DNA of 35,197 nucleotides from Planctomycetota bacterium (lineage in GTDB: Bacteria; Planctomycetota; UBA1135; GCA-002686595): positions 1-35,197 of the forward strand of contig PBIX01000008.1 in the NCBI GenBank assembly GCA_002720975.1, in the 5' to 3' direction. The number at the start of each line of letters is the position of its first letter. Position 1 is the stretch's first letter. Below the pieces are notes generated by a model. It saw only the letters and a program-made list of their open reading frames with translations, did no database searches and had not been told where the DNA came from. The position numbers and the translations under genes were made by a program. Positions 15,949 to 25,128 of this stretch are shown here, in pieces.

Positions 15949-17270
15949 TCGCGAGTGCAGACAGTGCCCCCCTCCGGAGCCTCGGGGATCTCGGCGAACT
16001 CCCCAAGAGCATCAAACAGGTCGCTGAAGTCCTGCCCCAGGTTTCCGATCAGTACCTCGGTGACCCGGTCACGCATCTGTGGGTGAGACTTGAAGAGCTT
16101 CCCGAAGTGGAACCCCGGGTCGTAGAAGGCGTGGACGAGGTGCCGCATGGCCTCCAGCTGCTGGACCGATACCCTGCCGTATTCGGCAAAACTCGTGGCG
16201 GACATGTCGTTGGCCGAGAGGGCCGCGTGAACCGCATCCCCGGCGCGCACTCCTCCATCCAGGGCCAGATACACGCCGCTCGAGAAGACCGGGTCCAGGA
16301 ATGCGAGGGCATCCCCCACGAGGACCAGCCCGTCTTCGGCGCAGTGGCGCGAGCGGTAGGAGAAATCCCGGGTGACGTGCAGCTCCTCTTCGGGAGTCGC
16401 TGGTGCGAGGCGCTCTGCAATCCATGGCTGGAGCGCCGTCTCGCGGTCGAATACCCGGGCGTGATCCTTGCCCTCGCGCAGGAGATACTCGGGCTCTGCA
16501 ACGACTCCGACGCTGGTCAGGTCGTCGCTGAGGGGCAGGTACCAGATCCAACCCTTCTCGGGCAGGTAGGCGATGGTCGTGGCACCTTGATCCCGACCCG
16601 GGTCGCGCTTGGCACCGCGGAAGTACTTCCAGATGGCCAGCTTTCGGAGGGAATCATCACCCATGCGCCAGCCGTTGCGCTGAGCTGCGAACAGATCGCG
16701 CCCGCTCGCATCCACCGTGATCTTGGCGTGCAGGTCGAAAGCCCCCTTGCCATTCTTCGCTCGCACTCCAACGACGGGGCCCTGGAGATTGTCGTTTGCA
16801 CGCAGGAGGTCCGTAGCGGCTGTCTCGGAGTAGAACGTCACCCCTGCCTCCAGGCTCCGCTTGAGCAGCAGCTGATCGAACTCCGAGCGCACCACCTGCC
16901 AGGTGCGCCCCTTGGGATGGTCCGTGTGCTCGGTGAAGTAGAAGGGCCTGGTTTGCGCTCCATCTGTACTCACGAACTGCACGCTGTACTTGGGGACGAT
17001 GAAGCTCGATTCGTTGAGGGCCTCCACAAGTCCCAGGCGGTCCAAAGGAAACCAGCAGTGGGGGATGAGGGATTCGCCGATGCGGTAGCGGGGCAGAGGC
17101 GAGCGTTCAACCAGGGCCACCCTGTGCCCGTGCTCAGCGAGGACTGTGGCCGCCGCGCAGCCCGCGGGACCGGCGCCGACTACGGCAACGTCAAAGGAGT
17201 CGGTGGAATCGGAGTGCACGGCGTGAGGGGATCCCAGGGGGAGGGGGTGAACTTGAGTATAGGCACTCAC
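15945..17270 (-). CDS. FAD-dependent halogenase / monooxygenase-type flavoprotein
   Basis: This 441-residue flavoprotein has the FAD motif V-V-G-A-G-P-A-G (about 30-37) and R-I-G-E-S-L-I-P (63-70), typical of flavin-dependent halogenases and related reductases. Lys94 in F-I-V-P-K-Y-S-V-Q-F falls where the catalytic lysine of halogenases is expected. It also has G-W-I-W-Y-L-P (240-246), matching the G-W-x-W-x-I-P halogenase motif, and L-V-L-V-G-D-A-L-A-F-L-D-P-V-F-S-S-G-V, as in the CndH-like branch. These motifs occur in genuine halogenases and in many uncharacterised oxidoreductases, so halogenation is not proven. The start is GTG 17270; a later GTG at 17219 closer to the Rossmann strand is possible. 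It is divergent from the TonB receptor operon with a 120-nt gap, and its stop overlaps that of the ChaN-like gene on a shared CTAG. Confidence 0.8.
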   Translation of the reverse strand: MSAYTQVHPLPLGSPHAVHSDSTDSFDVAVVGAGPAGCAAATVLAEHGHRVALVERSPLPRYRIGESLIPHCWFPLDRLGLVEALNESSFIVPKYSVQFVSTDGAQTRPFYFTEHTDHPKGRTWQVVRSEFDQLLLKRSLEAGVTFYSETAATDLLRANDNLQGPVVGVRAKNGKGAFDLHAKITVDASGRDLFAAQRNGWRMGDDSLRKLAIWKYFRGAKRDPGRDQGATTIAYLPEKGWIWYLPLSDDLTSVGVVAEPEYLLREGKDHARVFDRETALQPWIAERLAPATPEEELHVTRDFSYRSRHCAEDGLVLVGDALAFLDPVFSSGVYLALDGGVRAGDAVHAALSANDMSATSFAEYGRVSVQQLEAMRHLVHAFYDPGFHFGKLFKSHPQMRDRVTEVLIGNLGQDFSDLFDALGEFAEIPEAPEGGTVCTRD

Positions 17271-17360
17271 CTTTGAACGTCGGGGTTTGACCTGTGCATG
17301 GATTCAGTGAAATGCCCGGTTGAATGGGATGCGGGTGGATAGGATGTTCGCTCAGAACTG

Positions 17361-17386
17361 TCCCCCCCTCCTTTTTCCCCTCCCCC
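17361..17386 (+). promoter_or_regulatory. Uninterrupted pyrimidine tract just before the TonB receptor start
   Basis: All 26 bases are C or T, including a run of seven C (17362-17368), five T and five C. The tract ends four bases before ATG 17391 and replaces any Shine-Dalgarno sequence. It may act in translation initiation of a leader-poor mRNA, or be a slippage-prone tract. The function is inferred only from its composition and position. Confidence 0.35.
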
Positions 17387-17390
17387 ATAC

Positions 17391-19445
17391 ATGTTCCTGA
17401 TTCTGACTTTGTCCCTGGCCGCCCAGGATCCCGCTACCGATCTGGGCACCACGGTGGTCACTGCCCGCAAGGTTGAGGAGGCAATTGAGGATGTGCCCGC
17501 CAGCGTCAGCGCTCTATCGTCGGACGACATCACGATGTCCGGCATGCGCAGCATCAGCGACGCAGTGGGCCGGATTCCCAACCTTCACTTCACCGAGTTC
17601 AGCGCGCGGCGGCTGAGCTTTCCCTACGTGCGCGGGATCGGCTCGGGCCTGGGGGAGCCGTCCGTGGCGACCTATGTAGACGGCGTCCCGCAGTTGAGCG
17701 TGGGCAGCACCAACCTGCCCCTACTCGGAATGGAGAGGATTGAGTTCCTGCGCGGCCCCCAGGGCACACTCTACGGACGCAACGCCATGGGAGGAGTGAT
17801 CCACATGGTCGGCCGTCAACCTGACGGCCAGACGGAGATTGGTGGCAGTGTGATGTACGGGAGTCACTCTCTTCAGGAGGTGTCCTCCTTCTATTCTGGT
17901 CCCCTGGGAGACAGTGCGGGGTTCGTCTTTGATGGGAGGGCCTCGCGCCGCGATGGGTACACGACGAACGACTTTACGGGTGAGCTTGTGGACGACCGGA
18001 GGGCCTTCAGTGGGCGTGCCCAGCTGGCATTGGATCTGGATGATTCCTCCAGCCTCCGCTTCAGCCTCACGGGGCAGAAGGCCGAGGACGGCGGCTTTGG
18101 ACTAGGTGAGCTTGGATCGCTCCGCGACGATCCGCACCGCATCAACCAGGACTTTGAGGGGGAGACTTCGAGGGATTCCCTCCAGCCCTCTGTTGTCTAT
18201 GCCTGGGCGGAGGGTGGCCGGTCGTTCACGTCGATATCGGCTTTCACCGCCATGGATGTGACCGAGACCAGCGACTTTGATTTCAGCTTCATCGACGGCC
18301 TTCGACGCAGGACCGAGGAGGAGCAGGACGTCTTCTACCAGGAGCTGCGCTGGTCTGATGAGAGCGGCTTCGATGTGGACAAGGGGGAGGGCATGCGACT
18401 GCTCGTGGGGCTCTCGGGATTCGATTCGGACGCGACCCGCTCCGCAGCCAACGACTTCCGACCGGGCATACCTCCCCCGGGAATGCCGGGCATCGATACG
18501 AATACCGGGGACTTCACGGACAGGGGCCATAGCCTGTTCGGGCAACTGGGTGTGAGCCCAGCGCCCGACTGGGAGCTGACCTACGGTGTGCGCATGGACC
18601 GCGAGAGCAAGAAACTCGATGCCAACCACACCTTCGAGACGGGCGGCTTCACCGTACTCGACACGGACACCTCCTTCGAAGACGAGTTCAGCGAGACGAC
18701 CCCGATGCTGAGTGCCAGCTACCGGCCCACGGATTCATCACAGGTGTATGCCTACGCCGCCAAGGCCTTCAAGGCCGGCGGATTCAACCTGACCGCTCCT
18801 GCAGGTGAGGAGTTCTTCGACCCCGAGTCCAGTTGGACCTACGAGGTGGGCTACAAGCGCTCTCTCTCAGAGAGGGGACTGAACCTCAAGCTCGCGGCGT
18901 TCTCCGTGGACTGGCAGGACATGCAACTGTCCCTGTTTGATCCGGTGGCTGGTGGCTATGTAGAGAACGCAGGCGAGTCCACCAGCACGGGCGTGGAGGT
19001 GGAATTGGATGCGGATCTGGGCCACCACTGGGGCATGTTCTTGGGTCTTGGTATAGCCCGCACGGAATTCCAGGAATTCACCGACGCCTTCGGTCAGGAT
19101 GTTGCCGGCAACTCTCTGGCCAACGCGCCCGAGCAAACCTGGAGTGTGGGCATGAGCTACGATCGGGAGTTCTCCGAAGGCGGCCTCTTCGCGCGGGCTA
19201 ACTATGTGGGTGTTCAGGACCTTTTCTACGACCCGGGCAACCTGCAGGGCGAAGATTACGAGCTTGTCAACTTGAGCGGGGGCTACCGGTTAGGCGATTG
19301 GCGCTTAGCGATTTTTGTACGAAACGTTCTCGACGAGAACTACGTTCCCGTGGCCTTCCAAGCCAACCCCGCCGACCCCAACTACTTCATCGGTGAGAAC
19401 GGTGCCCCGCGCACCTGGGGCCTCTCGATGGGAGTCAGCTTCTGA
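17391..19445 (+). CDS. TonB-dependent outer-membrane receptor
   Basis: This 684-residue receptor begins with a very short signal (M-F-L-I-L-T-L-S-L-A-A-Q). A TonB-box-like T-T-V-V-T-A-R-K follows, then the plug: V-P-A-S-V-S-A-L-S-S-D-D-I, Y-V-D-G-V-P-Q, and E-F-L-R-G-P-Q-G-T-L-Y-G-R-N-A-M-G-G-V-I (about 110-130). The barrel shows the alternating strand pattern, A-K-A-F-K-A-G-G-F-N near strand 15 or so, and ends in a terminal Phe (G-V-S-F), the usual outer-membrane insertion signal. It resembles the siderophore/vitamin-type branch rather than SusC; no SusD partner is present. It is the first gene of a six-gene, closely packed operon ending at 26204. The substrate is unknown; the downstream symporter and adenylating enzyme suggest a small carboxylate. 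Confidence 0.92.
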   Translation: MFLILTLSLAAQDPATDLGTTVVTARKVEEAIEDVPASVSALSSDDITMSGMRSISDAVGRIPNLHFTEFSARRLSFPYVRGIGSGLGEPSVATYVDGVPQLSVGSTNLPLLGMERIEFLRGPQGTLYGRNAMGGVIHMVGRQPDGQTEIGGSVMYGSHSLQEVSSFYSGPLGDSAGFVFDGRASRRDGYTTNDFTGELVDDRRAFSGRAQLALDLDDSSSLRFSLTGQKAEDGGFGLGELGSLRDDPHRINQDFEGETSRDSLQPSVVYAWAEGGRSFTSISAFTAMDVTETSDFDFSFIDGLRRRTEEEQDVFYQELRWSDESGFDVDKGEGMRLLVGLSGFDSDATRSAANDFRPGIPPPGMPGIDTNTGDFTDRGHSLFGQLGVSPAPDWELTYGVRMDRESKKLDANHTFETGGFTVLDTDTSFEDEFSETTPMLSASYRPTDSSQVYAYAAKAFKAGGFNLTAPAGEEFFDPESSWTYEVGYKRSLSERGLNLKLAAFSVDWQDMQLSLFDPVAGGYVENAGESTSTGVEVELDADLGHHWGMFLGLGIARTEFQEFTDAFGQDVAGNSLANAPEQTWSVGMSYDREFSEGGLFARANYVGVQDLFYDPGNLQGEDYELVNLSGGYRLGDWRLAIFVRNVLDENYVPVAFQANPADPNYFIGENGAPRTWGLSMGVSF

Positions 19446-19455
19446 TTTATTCCTC

Positions 19456-21729
19456 ATGACACCTCAAGCACTCGTGCTCAGAATGTGCTACCTGGCTCTC
19501 TCGGTAGCTATCGTGGCGTGCCACTCCGATGTGGTGCAAGCATCGCAGGAGCCTACGACCGGTTGGCTTGATTGGCGTGGTCCTGCACAGAGCGGGCTGT
19601 CCACGGAGAGCGGTCTCTTCGACACCGCGGAGCTGGGCGGCAAGGGCAACCCCTGGTCGTATTCCTTGGCTGGGCGTGGGACGCCGGTGGTCTCAAATGG
19701 TCGCTTGTATGCCCTGGGGTATGAAGGCGAAGGCAAGGACCTGCAGGAGGTGCTCGTCTGTCTCGACGCGCGCAGCGGCGCCCTGATCTGGGAGGATCGC
19801 TGGAGCGATTTCCTGTCGGACATCATCTACGACCGCTATTCCATCGGCAGCCCCACCATCGACCCCGAGAGTGGAGACCTCTTTGTGCTCACCACCGCCG
19901 GCCTGATGCGGCGCTATAGCCCCGACGGCGAGCTGCGTTGGGAGGTATCGACCATGGAGGAGCTGGGTCGCCTGACCTTCCCGAACGGTCGCACCGGCGC
20001 ACCCTTGATCGATGGGGACCTCGTCATCGTGCACATCATCACGGCCCACTGGGGCAAGGTGGAGGGGCCGGCGCGCGATCGTTTCTACGCATTCCACAAG
20101 GACACGGGCGATGTGGTCTGGTGGTCCACGCCGGGCACGGGTCCCAAGGACGGACCCTACTCCCACCCCGTGCTCGAGAACCGGGGCGGGCGGCGTCTGC
20201 TGTACGCGGGCACCGGGTGCGGGAACATGGTGTGCGTGGACGCACGCACGGGCGAGCCGGTCTGGCGCTATCGCATGGCGACGGGCGGCGTGAACGCCTC
20301 TCCGGTCCTGTACGGGGATCACCTGATCGCCATCCACGGACGGGAGAACATGGACTCGTCCACGATCGGCCGCATGTTGTCGATCCGGCTGGGCAGCCAA
20401 GCTGCGGCAGACGAAGCGGGCCCCCTTGTCCTGGACGCAAGCCACGAAGCGTGGCGTAACGAGCTTGGTTCGTTCACCAGCTCCCTCGTGCTGGCGGGCG
20501 ACCGCGTGTACACCACCGTGGCCAACGGCGACCTGTGCTGCGTGAATCCGGCTGATGGCGAGATTCTGTGGCGTCACCAGCTGGCCCCCGACCAGGTGCA
20601 TGCCTCCCCCGTGTTTGCAGATGGCAAGCTGTACGTGCCTATGAACAACGGCAGCTTCCACGTGGTGCGACCGAGCGATGAAGGGGCTGACGTCCTCTGC
20701 TCGCTGCAGTTGGAAGGGGCCTGCGTGGCGGCGCCCGCAGTCTGTGGGGGGCAGGTCTTCGTGCATACGACCCAGCGTCTGTATTGCTTTGGCTCGCCAA
20801 GCGACGAGCCGGAGTGGATCACGGTTTCCGATAGCGACTATGGCGGTTCGGCGAGTGCGCCGAGTGCGGCGCGCCTCGTGCCGGGCGATGTCCTGTTGCG
20901 GGTGGGGGAGACTCTGGACCTGGGTGAGCGGGGAGGCGTTTCGGTTCGTGCGCTGGACGTGGCAGGGGATGACTTGGGCGTGGTCACTCCATCGCAGGTT
21001 GAGTGGCCCGCCATGTTTGCAGGCGCCATCGGCAATGCTGGCATTGCGCAGAAAGTAGGTGCGGGTGTGTTGAAAGTGCACACGGCGGTGGGGGTGGCCA
21101 TTGCTCGTGTTCGGGTTGTTCAAGGTCTGCCTTGGGTTGAAGATTTCGAGTCCTCAGTGCTCAACAAGCCCGGAGACCACGGGGAGAAGGTGGCGTTTCC
21201 TCCAGGGGGCTGGATTGGCGCCTTCAAGAAGTGGGAGGTGGCCGACCTTGAAGGCGGCAAGGTGCTGCGCAAGACACTCGCCAATCCGCTCTTCCAGCGG
21301 GCTATGGGCTTCACCGGCCACCCCGACATGTCGAACTACACGGTGCAGGTGGACATCCGGACCGATGGCAATCGGCGCAGCATGTGCTCGGCAGGCGTGG
21401 TCAACCAGCGCTACCTGATTCAGTTGATGGGCAACTACCGCGCCCTGCAGATCAGCTCCAACGACGAACGCATCAAGGAGCGCGTGGACTTCAGCATGAA
21501 GCCCGGTGTGTGGTACACCCTCAAGACGCGTGTGGACGTGAACGCGGACGGCAGTGGGGTCGTGAGCGCCAAGGCCTGGCCCCGGGGCGAGGCCGAACCC
21601 GATTCCTGGTCCCTGCAAGTCGAACACGCCCACCCACATACCCATGGTTCTCCGGGAATCTTTGGCTTCTCGCCCCAGAGCCGCTATCACGTCTATCTCG
21701 ACAATTATTCGGTGACCCCCAATGAGTAA
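19456..21729 (+). CDS. PQQ-type beta-propeller lipoprotein with C-terminal concanavalin-like domain
   Basis: The start is ATG 19456, 10 nt after the receptor stop (757 aa); an upstream frame to 19315 overlaps the receptor. The signal ends with lipobox I-V-A-C (Cys22). Residues about 35-500 form a PQQ-like beta-propeller: W-L-D-W-R-G-P opening, blade motifs G-A-L-I-W, G-E-L-R-W, G-D-V-V-W, G-E-P-V-W and G-E-I-L-W. The C-terminal 200 or so residues (from D-F-E-S-S) form a beta-sandwich of the laminin-G / concanavalin type often seen in planctomycete sugar-binding or glycosidase proteins. No proven PQQ ligands or catalytic set are visible, so it may bind the receptor's cargo or be a dehydrogenase. 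It overlaps the next gene by eight bases. Confidence 0.85.
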   Translation: MTPQALVLRMCYLALSVAIVACHSDVVQASQEPTTGWLDWRGPAQSGLSTESGLFDTAELGGKGNPWSYSLAGRGTPVVSNGRLYALGYEGEGKDLQEVLVCLDARSGALIWEDRWSDFLSDIIYDRYSIGSPTIDPESGDLFVLTTAGLMRRYSPDGELRWEVSTMEELGRLTFPNGRTGAPLIDGDLVIVHIITAHWGKVEGPARDRFYAFHKDTGDVVWWSTPGTGPKDGPYSHPVLENRGGRRLLYAGTGCGNMVCVDARTGEPVWRYRMATGGVNASPVLYGDHLIAIHGRENMDSSTIGRMLSIRLGSQAAADEAGPLVLDASHEAWRNELGSFTSSLVLAGDRVYTTVANGDLCCVNPADGEILWRHQLAPDQVHASPVFADGKLYVPMNNGSFHVVRPSDEGADVLCSLQLEGACVAAPAVCGGQVFVHTTQRLYCFGSPSDEPEWITVSDSDYGGSASAPSAARLVPGDVLLRVGETLDLGERGGVSVRALDVAGDDLGVVTPSQVEWPAMFAGAIGNAGIAQKVGAGVLKVHTAVGVAIARVRVVQGLPWVEDFESSVLNKPGDHGEKVAFPPGGWIGAFKKWEVADLEGGKVLRKTLANPLFQRAMGFTGHPDMSNYTVQVDIRTDGNRRSMCSAGVVNQRYLIQLMGNYRALQISSNDERIKERVDFSMKPGVWYTLKTRVDVNADGSGVVSAKAWPRGEAEPDSWSLQVEHAHPHTHGSPGIFGFSPQSRYHVYLDNYSVTPNE

Positions 21730-23332
21730 GTTCTGTTTCAGCGGCCCCCTGCTGCTCGCCATCGTTCCCTTGCTCTCCGCTCAGGAGGCTGGTGAGGCGA
21801 CCCGCGGCGGGGACTGGCCCACGTGGGGTCATGACGCGAGCCGCAACATGGCATGCGAGGCCAGTGGGCTGCCCACCGGGTTCAAGGCTGGCGAGTTCAT
21901 TGGCGTCAGCGACGAGATAGACCCGAACACGACCGAGAATGTGCGCTGGATCTCCAAGCTCGGTTCCCAGTCCTACGGCAACCCCACCATTGCAAATGGC
22001 CGGGTCTACGTGGGCACGAACAATGACGCCCCGCGGGACAAGCGCTTCAAGGGCGACCGCTGCGTACTGAATTGCCTCGATGAAGCGACGGGAGACCTTA
22101 TCTGGCAACTGAACGTGCCCAAGCTCGGTACGGGCAAGGTCAGCGACTGGGAGTTCCTCGGCATCTGCAGCTCGCCCACGGTGGATGGGGATCGCGTCTA
22201 TCTCGTCACCAACCGCTGTGAGGTGATGTGTCTCGACGTGAATGGGATGACGGACGGCAACCAGGGTTTTGCTGGAGAGGGGCTCTATGCGGCTTGGCCG
22301 GAGAAAGAGCCCCTGCCCGTGGAGGAGCATGACGCGGACATTCTCTGGACGCTCAACATGATCGATGAGTGCGGCGTGTTCCCCCACAACATCACCACCA
22401 GCGCCGTACTTGTCGTGGACGATGCTCTGTGGGTTACGACGTCCAACGGTGTGGACTACGGTCACGTTGAGACTCCCGCGCCGTTTGCTCCCTGTCTGAT
22501 CAAAGTGGACAAGATGAGTGGGGAGCTGATCGGTGAAGAGGCCTCGGGGCTGAGCCAGCGGATCTTCCATTCCAATTGGACCTCGCCCGCATACCTGCGC
22601 ACAGGAGAAGAGGGCAACCGCCTCGAGTTGGGCCTCTTCGGTGGACCGGATGGCTTTGTCTATGCCTTCGATCCAGAGCCTGTCGAAGACGAAGACGGCT
22701 ACCTGATCCTCACGGAGCGCTGGCGCTGTGACGCCAACAGGGCGGACTACCGGGTCAAGGACGGCAAGAAACTCAAGTACGCCACCCGCAATGGGCCGAG
22801 CGAGGTCTTGAGCACGGTGATCTCATGGGGCGGACGCGTGTATGCGGTCATTGGCCAGGACCCCGAGCACGGTGAGGGGGTGGGCCGGCTGGTCTGCATC
22901 GACCCCAGCGGATCCGGCGACGTGTCCGGGACGCATGTCGTCTGGAGTTATGACGGCATCAACCGTTCGATGTCGACACCCTCCATCGCGGATGGGCTGA
23001 TCTATGTCGCGGACTACTCGGGGTTCATTTACTGCTTGGACGCTCTCACGGGTGAGCTGCTGTGGCGACACGACACCATGGCCCACATCTGGGGCTCGAC
23101 CCTGGTGGCGGATGGGAAGGTCTATATCGGCAACGAAGACGGCTACCTGACGATCCTGCCCGCGGGACGCACGCTGGACTCCAAGAAGGTCGTGGAGGTC
23201 GACATGACCTCCCCTGTGTACTCCTCGCCCGTGGCGGCCAATGGTGTGCTCTACGTGGCGACCCACACACATCTGTTTGCCATCGAGGCCGGAGCCTCCC
23301 CGGCGGGGAAGCCCGAGAAGGAGGGCAAGTAA
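21722..23332 (+). CDS. Second PQQ-type beta-propeller protein, exported
   Basis: ATG 21722 lies inside the last codons of the preceding gene, so the two are probably translationally coupled. The 536-residue product has a signal peptide (M-S-K-F-C-F-S-G-P-L-L-L-A-I-V-P-L-L-S-A). It opens D-W-P-T-W-G-H-D-A-S-R-N, as in planctomycete PQQ proteins, and has blade motifs G-D-L-I-W, A-D-I-L-W and G-E-L-L-W. The W-G-S-T-L-V-A-D-G-K-V-Y-I-G strand pattern is typical of quinoprotein-like propellers. Several Cys pairs (for example C-V-L-N-C and C-E-V-M-C) may form periplasmic disulfides. Adjacent propeller genes may form a heterodimer or act on the same ligand. A dehydrogenase activity is possible but not demonstrated by motifs. 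Confidence 0.85.
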   Translation: MSKFCFSGPLLLAIVPLLSAQEAGEATRGGDWPTWGHDASRNMACEASGLPTGFKAGEFIGVSDEIDPNTTENVRWISKLGSQSYGNPTIANGRVYVGTNNDAPRDKRFKGDRCVLNCLDEATGDLIWQLNVPKLGTGKVSDWEFLGICSSPTVDGDRVYLVTNRCEVMCLDVNGMTDGNQGFAGEGLYAAWPEKEPLPVEEHDADILWTLNMIDECGVFPHNITTSAVLVVDDALWVTTSNGVDYGHVETPAPFAPCLIKVDKMSGELIGEEASGLSQRIFHSNWTSPAYLRTGEEGNRLELGLFGGPDGFVYAFDPEPVEDEDGYLILTERWRCDANRADYRVKDGKKLKYATRNGPSEVLSTVISWGGRVYAVIGQDPEHGEGVGRLVCIDPSGSGDVSGTHVVWSYDGINRSMSTPSIADGLIYVADYSGFIYCLDALTGELLWRHDTMAHIWGSTLVADGKVYIGNEDGYLTILPAGRTLDSKKVVEVDMTSPVYSSPVAANGVLYVATHTHLFAIEAGASPAGKPEKEGK

Positions 23333-23335
23333 CTC

Positions 23336-23569
23336 TTGGCTCGCTTGATCTGGTTGATGGTCGTTGTCCTGGCCGTTCTGCACCAGGACGTGTGGAACTG
23401 GAATTCCAAGGCCCTGGTCTTGGGCTTCATACCGGTTGGCCTGGCCTATCACGCGCTCTACTCGGTGGCTGCCGCCCTGATGTGGATGGCGGCTTTGCGC
23501 TGGGCCTGGCCCAGTGGGGTGGAAGCCTGGGCGAATGAGACGGGCGAAGACGGGGAGGTCTCCCAGTGA
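23336..23569 (+). CDS. DUF3311-family small membrane protein
   Basis: This 77-residue protein starts at TTG 23336, three bases after the previous stop, with GGAGGG ten bases upstream. Two hydrophobic helices (about 4-15 and 24-54), with D-V-W-N-W-N between them and a charged C-terminal tail, match DUF3311 proteins. These proteins are recurrently encoded directly upstream of sodium:solute symporters. The last four bases overlap the symporter start (GTGA). It is presumably an accessory subunit or stability factor for the transporter; its biochemical role is not established. Confidence 0.78.
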   Translation: MARLIWLMVVVLAVLHQDVWNWNSKALVLGFIPVGLAYHALYSVAAALMWMAALRWAWPSGVEAWANETGEDGEVSQ

Positions 23570-25128
23570 GTTTGGCCCTTCTCTCAGCGGCACCCGCCGA
23601 CCGCACACCCTTGTTCGTCGTGTGCGGCTACATGGTCATGCTGCTCGGCCTGGGCGTCATGACCCAGCGCAAGTTCCGTGGCACGAGTGCGGACTACTTC
23701 GCTGCGGGCCGCTCCGTCGGCGGGTTCCTGCTCCTGATGAGCGTCTTTGGAACCACCATGACGGCCTTTGCCCTGGTGGGTTCCACGGGCAAGGCCTTCG
23801 ACCAGGGCATCGGGGTCTACGGGCTGATGGCGTCCTCCTCGGGACTGGTACACAGCCTCGTGTTCTTCCTGGTTGGCATCCGTCTGTGGGCGGTGGGCAA
23901 GCGCAATGGGTACGTGACCCAGATCCAGTACTTCCGTGACCGCTTCCAGTCCTCTCTCCTGGGGTGGCTGCTCTTCCCGATCCTGGTGGGCCTCGTGATT
24001 CCCTACCTCCTGATCGGCCTCCTCGGCTCGGGCATCGTCGTGAAGGGCATGACGCGGGGGATGTTCCCGGAGATGTTCGAGGGCGGGGCGGTCCCGCCCT
24101 GGCTCAGCGGCCTCGTGGTGAGTGCCGTTGTTCTGTTCTACATCTTCTATGGGGGCATCCGTGGTGCGGTCTGGGCCAACACCTTTCAGACCCTGGTGTT
24201 CATGGTCATGGGCATCGTCGCGTTCTTCCTGATATCCAACAAGCTCGGCGGGGTGGGTGCTGCCACACAGAAGGCGCTGGAGCATGCCCCGGACCACCTC
24301 TCGCGCACCGGAATGATCGGCAAGGCTCAGTTTCTGAGCTATGGACTCGTGCCCCTCTCCGTGGGGATGTTTCCACACCTGTTCCAGCATTGGCTCACGG
24401 CCAAGAGCGCCAAGAGCTTCCGCCTCAGCGTGGCCTGGCACCCGGTCTTCATCGCCATCGTCTGGGTGCCCTGCATTCTGATGGGCCTGTGGGCGGCTGG
24501 CCTGGCGGCCTCGGATCCGGCGTTCAATCCTCCCAGCTCCAACGGCGTCCTGCCCTACATGGTGGCCAAGTTGGTCCAGAGCCCCCTGATCTCAGGCATG
24601 CTCATGGCTGGCATTCTCGCGGCGATCATGTCTTCCCTCGACTCCCAGTTCGTCTGCCTGGGAACCATGTTCACCCACGACGTGGTTCTCCACAGGGTAG
24701 GCAAAGACCGCTTTGATGACCGCCAGCGGGTGCTCATCGCCCGGGGCTTCATCGTGGCCATCGTGACGATCACCTACCTCCTGACCTTCTTCCCGCCCCC
24801 GCACATCTTCGATCTGGCCGTGTGGTGCTTCAGTGGCTTCGCCAGCTTGTTCCCCCTCGTGTTTGCTTCCCTCTACTGGCGGCGCGTGACGCGGGCGGGT
24901 GCCCTGGCCTCGGTGATCGCCATGGCGATCAGTTGGTTCTGGCTGTTCTACAAGGGCCTGATCGCCCGACCGGATGGCGCAGAGGGGGATTACCTGGTGG
25001 GAGGCATGATGCCCGTTGCGGTGATCTTCGCCATCTCCACGGTAGCCCTGGTCCTCGTCTCCCTGGTCACGGCACCGCCCGACGAGCGCCACCTGGCCCG
25101 CTTCTTCCGCTCAGGAGAAGCTGCATGA
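23566..25128 (+). CDS. Sodium:solute symporter (SSS family)
   Basis: This 520-residue polytopic inner-membrane protein starts at GTG 23566 (GGGGAGG seven bases upstream) and has about 13 predicted helices. SSS hallmarks include F-R-G-T-S-A-D-Y-F-A-A-G-R-S-V-G-G in the first loop, F-Y-I-F-Y-G-G-I-R-G-A-V-W-A-N-T-F-Q in helix 6-7, and A-I-M-S-S-L-D-S-Q-F in helix 9, which includes the Ser/Asp residues of the Na2 site. The family uses the sodium gradient to import sugars, amino acids, carboxylates, pantothenate or osmolytes. The operon (TonB receptor upstream, CoA-ligase-like enzyme downstream) suggests uptake of an organic acid, but specificity cannot be read from the sequence. Its stop overlaps the next start (ATGA). 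Confidence 0.9.
   Translation: MSLALLSAAPADRTPLFVVCGYMVMLLGLGVMTQRKFRGTSADYFAAGRSVGGFLLLMSVFGTTMTAFALVGSTGKAFDQGIGVYGLMASSSGLVHSLVFFLVGIRLWAVGKRNGYVTQIQYFRDRFQSSLLGWLLFPILVGLVIPYLLIGLLGSGIVVKGMTRGMFPEMFEGGAVPPWLSGLVVSAVVLFYIFYGGIRGAVWANTFQTLVFMVMGIVAFFLISNKLGGVGAATQKALEHAPDHLSRTGMIGKAQFLSYGLVPLSVGMFPHLFQHWLTAKSAKSFRLSVAWHPVFIAIVWVPCILMGLWAAGLAASDPAFNPPSSNGVLPYMVAKLVQSPLISGMLMAGILAAIMSSLDSQFVCLGTMFTHDVVLHRVGKDRFDDRQRVLIARGFIVAIVTITYLLTFFPPPHIFDLAVWCFSGFASLFPLVFASLYWRRVTRAGALASVIAMAISWFWLFYKGLIARPDGAEGDYLVGGMMPVAVIFAISTVALVLVSLVTAPPDERHLARFFRSGEAA

Noticed and set aside
17320-17345. TTGAAT and TAGGAT as a promoter for the TonB receptor
   Set aside because: The spacer is only 14 nt and both boxes are imperfect; a TTGACC at 17287 also has no convincing -10 partner.
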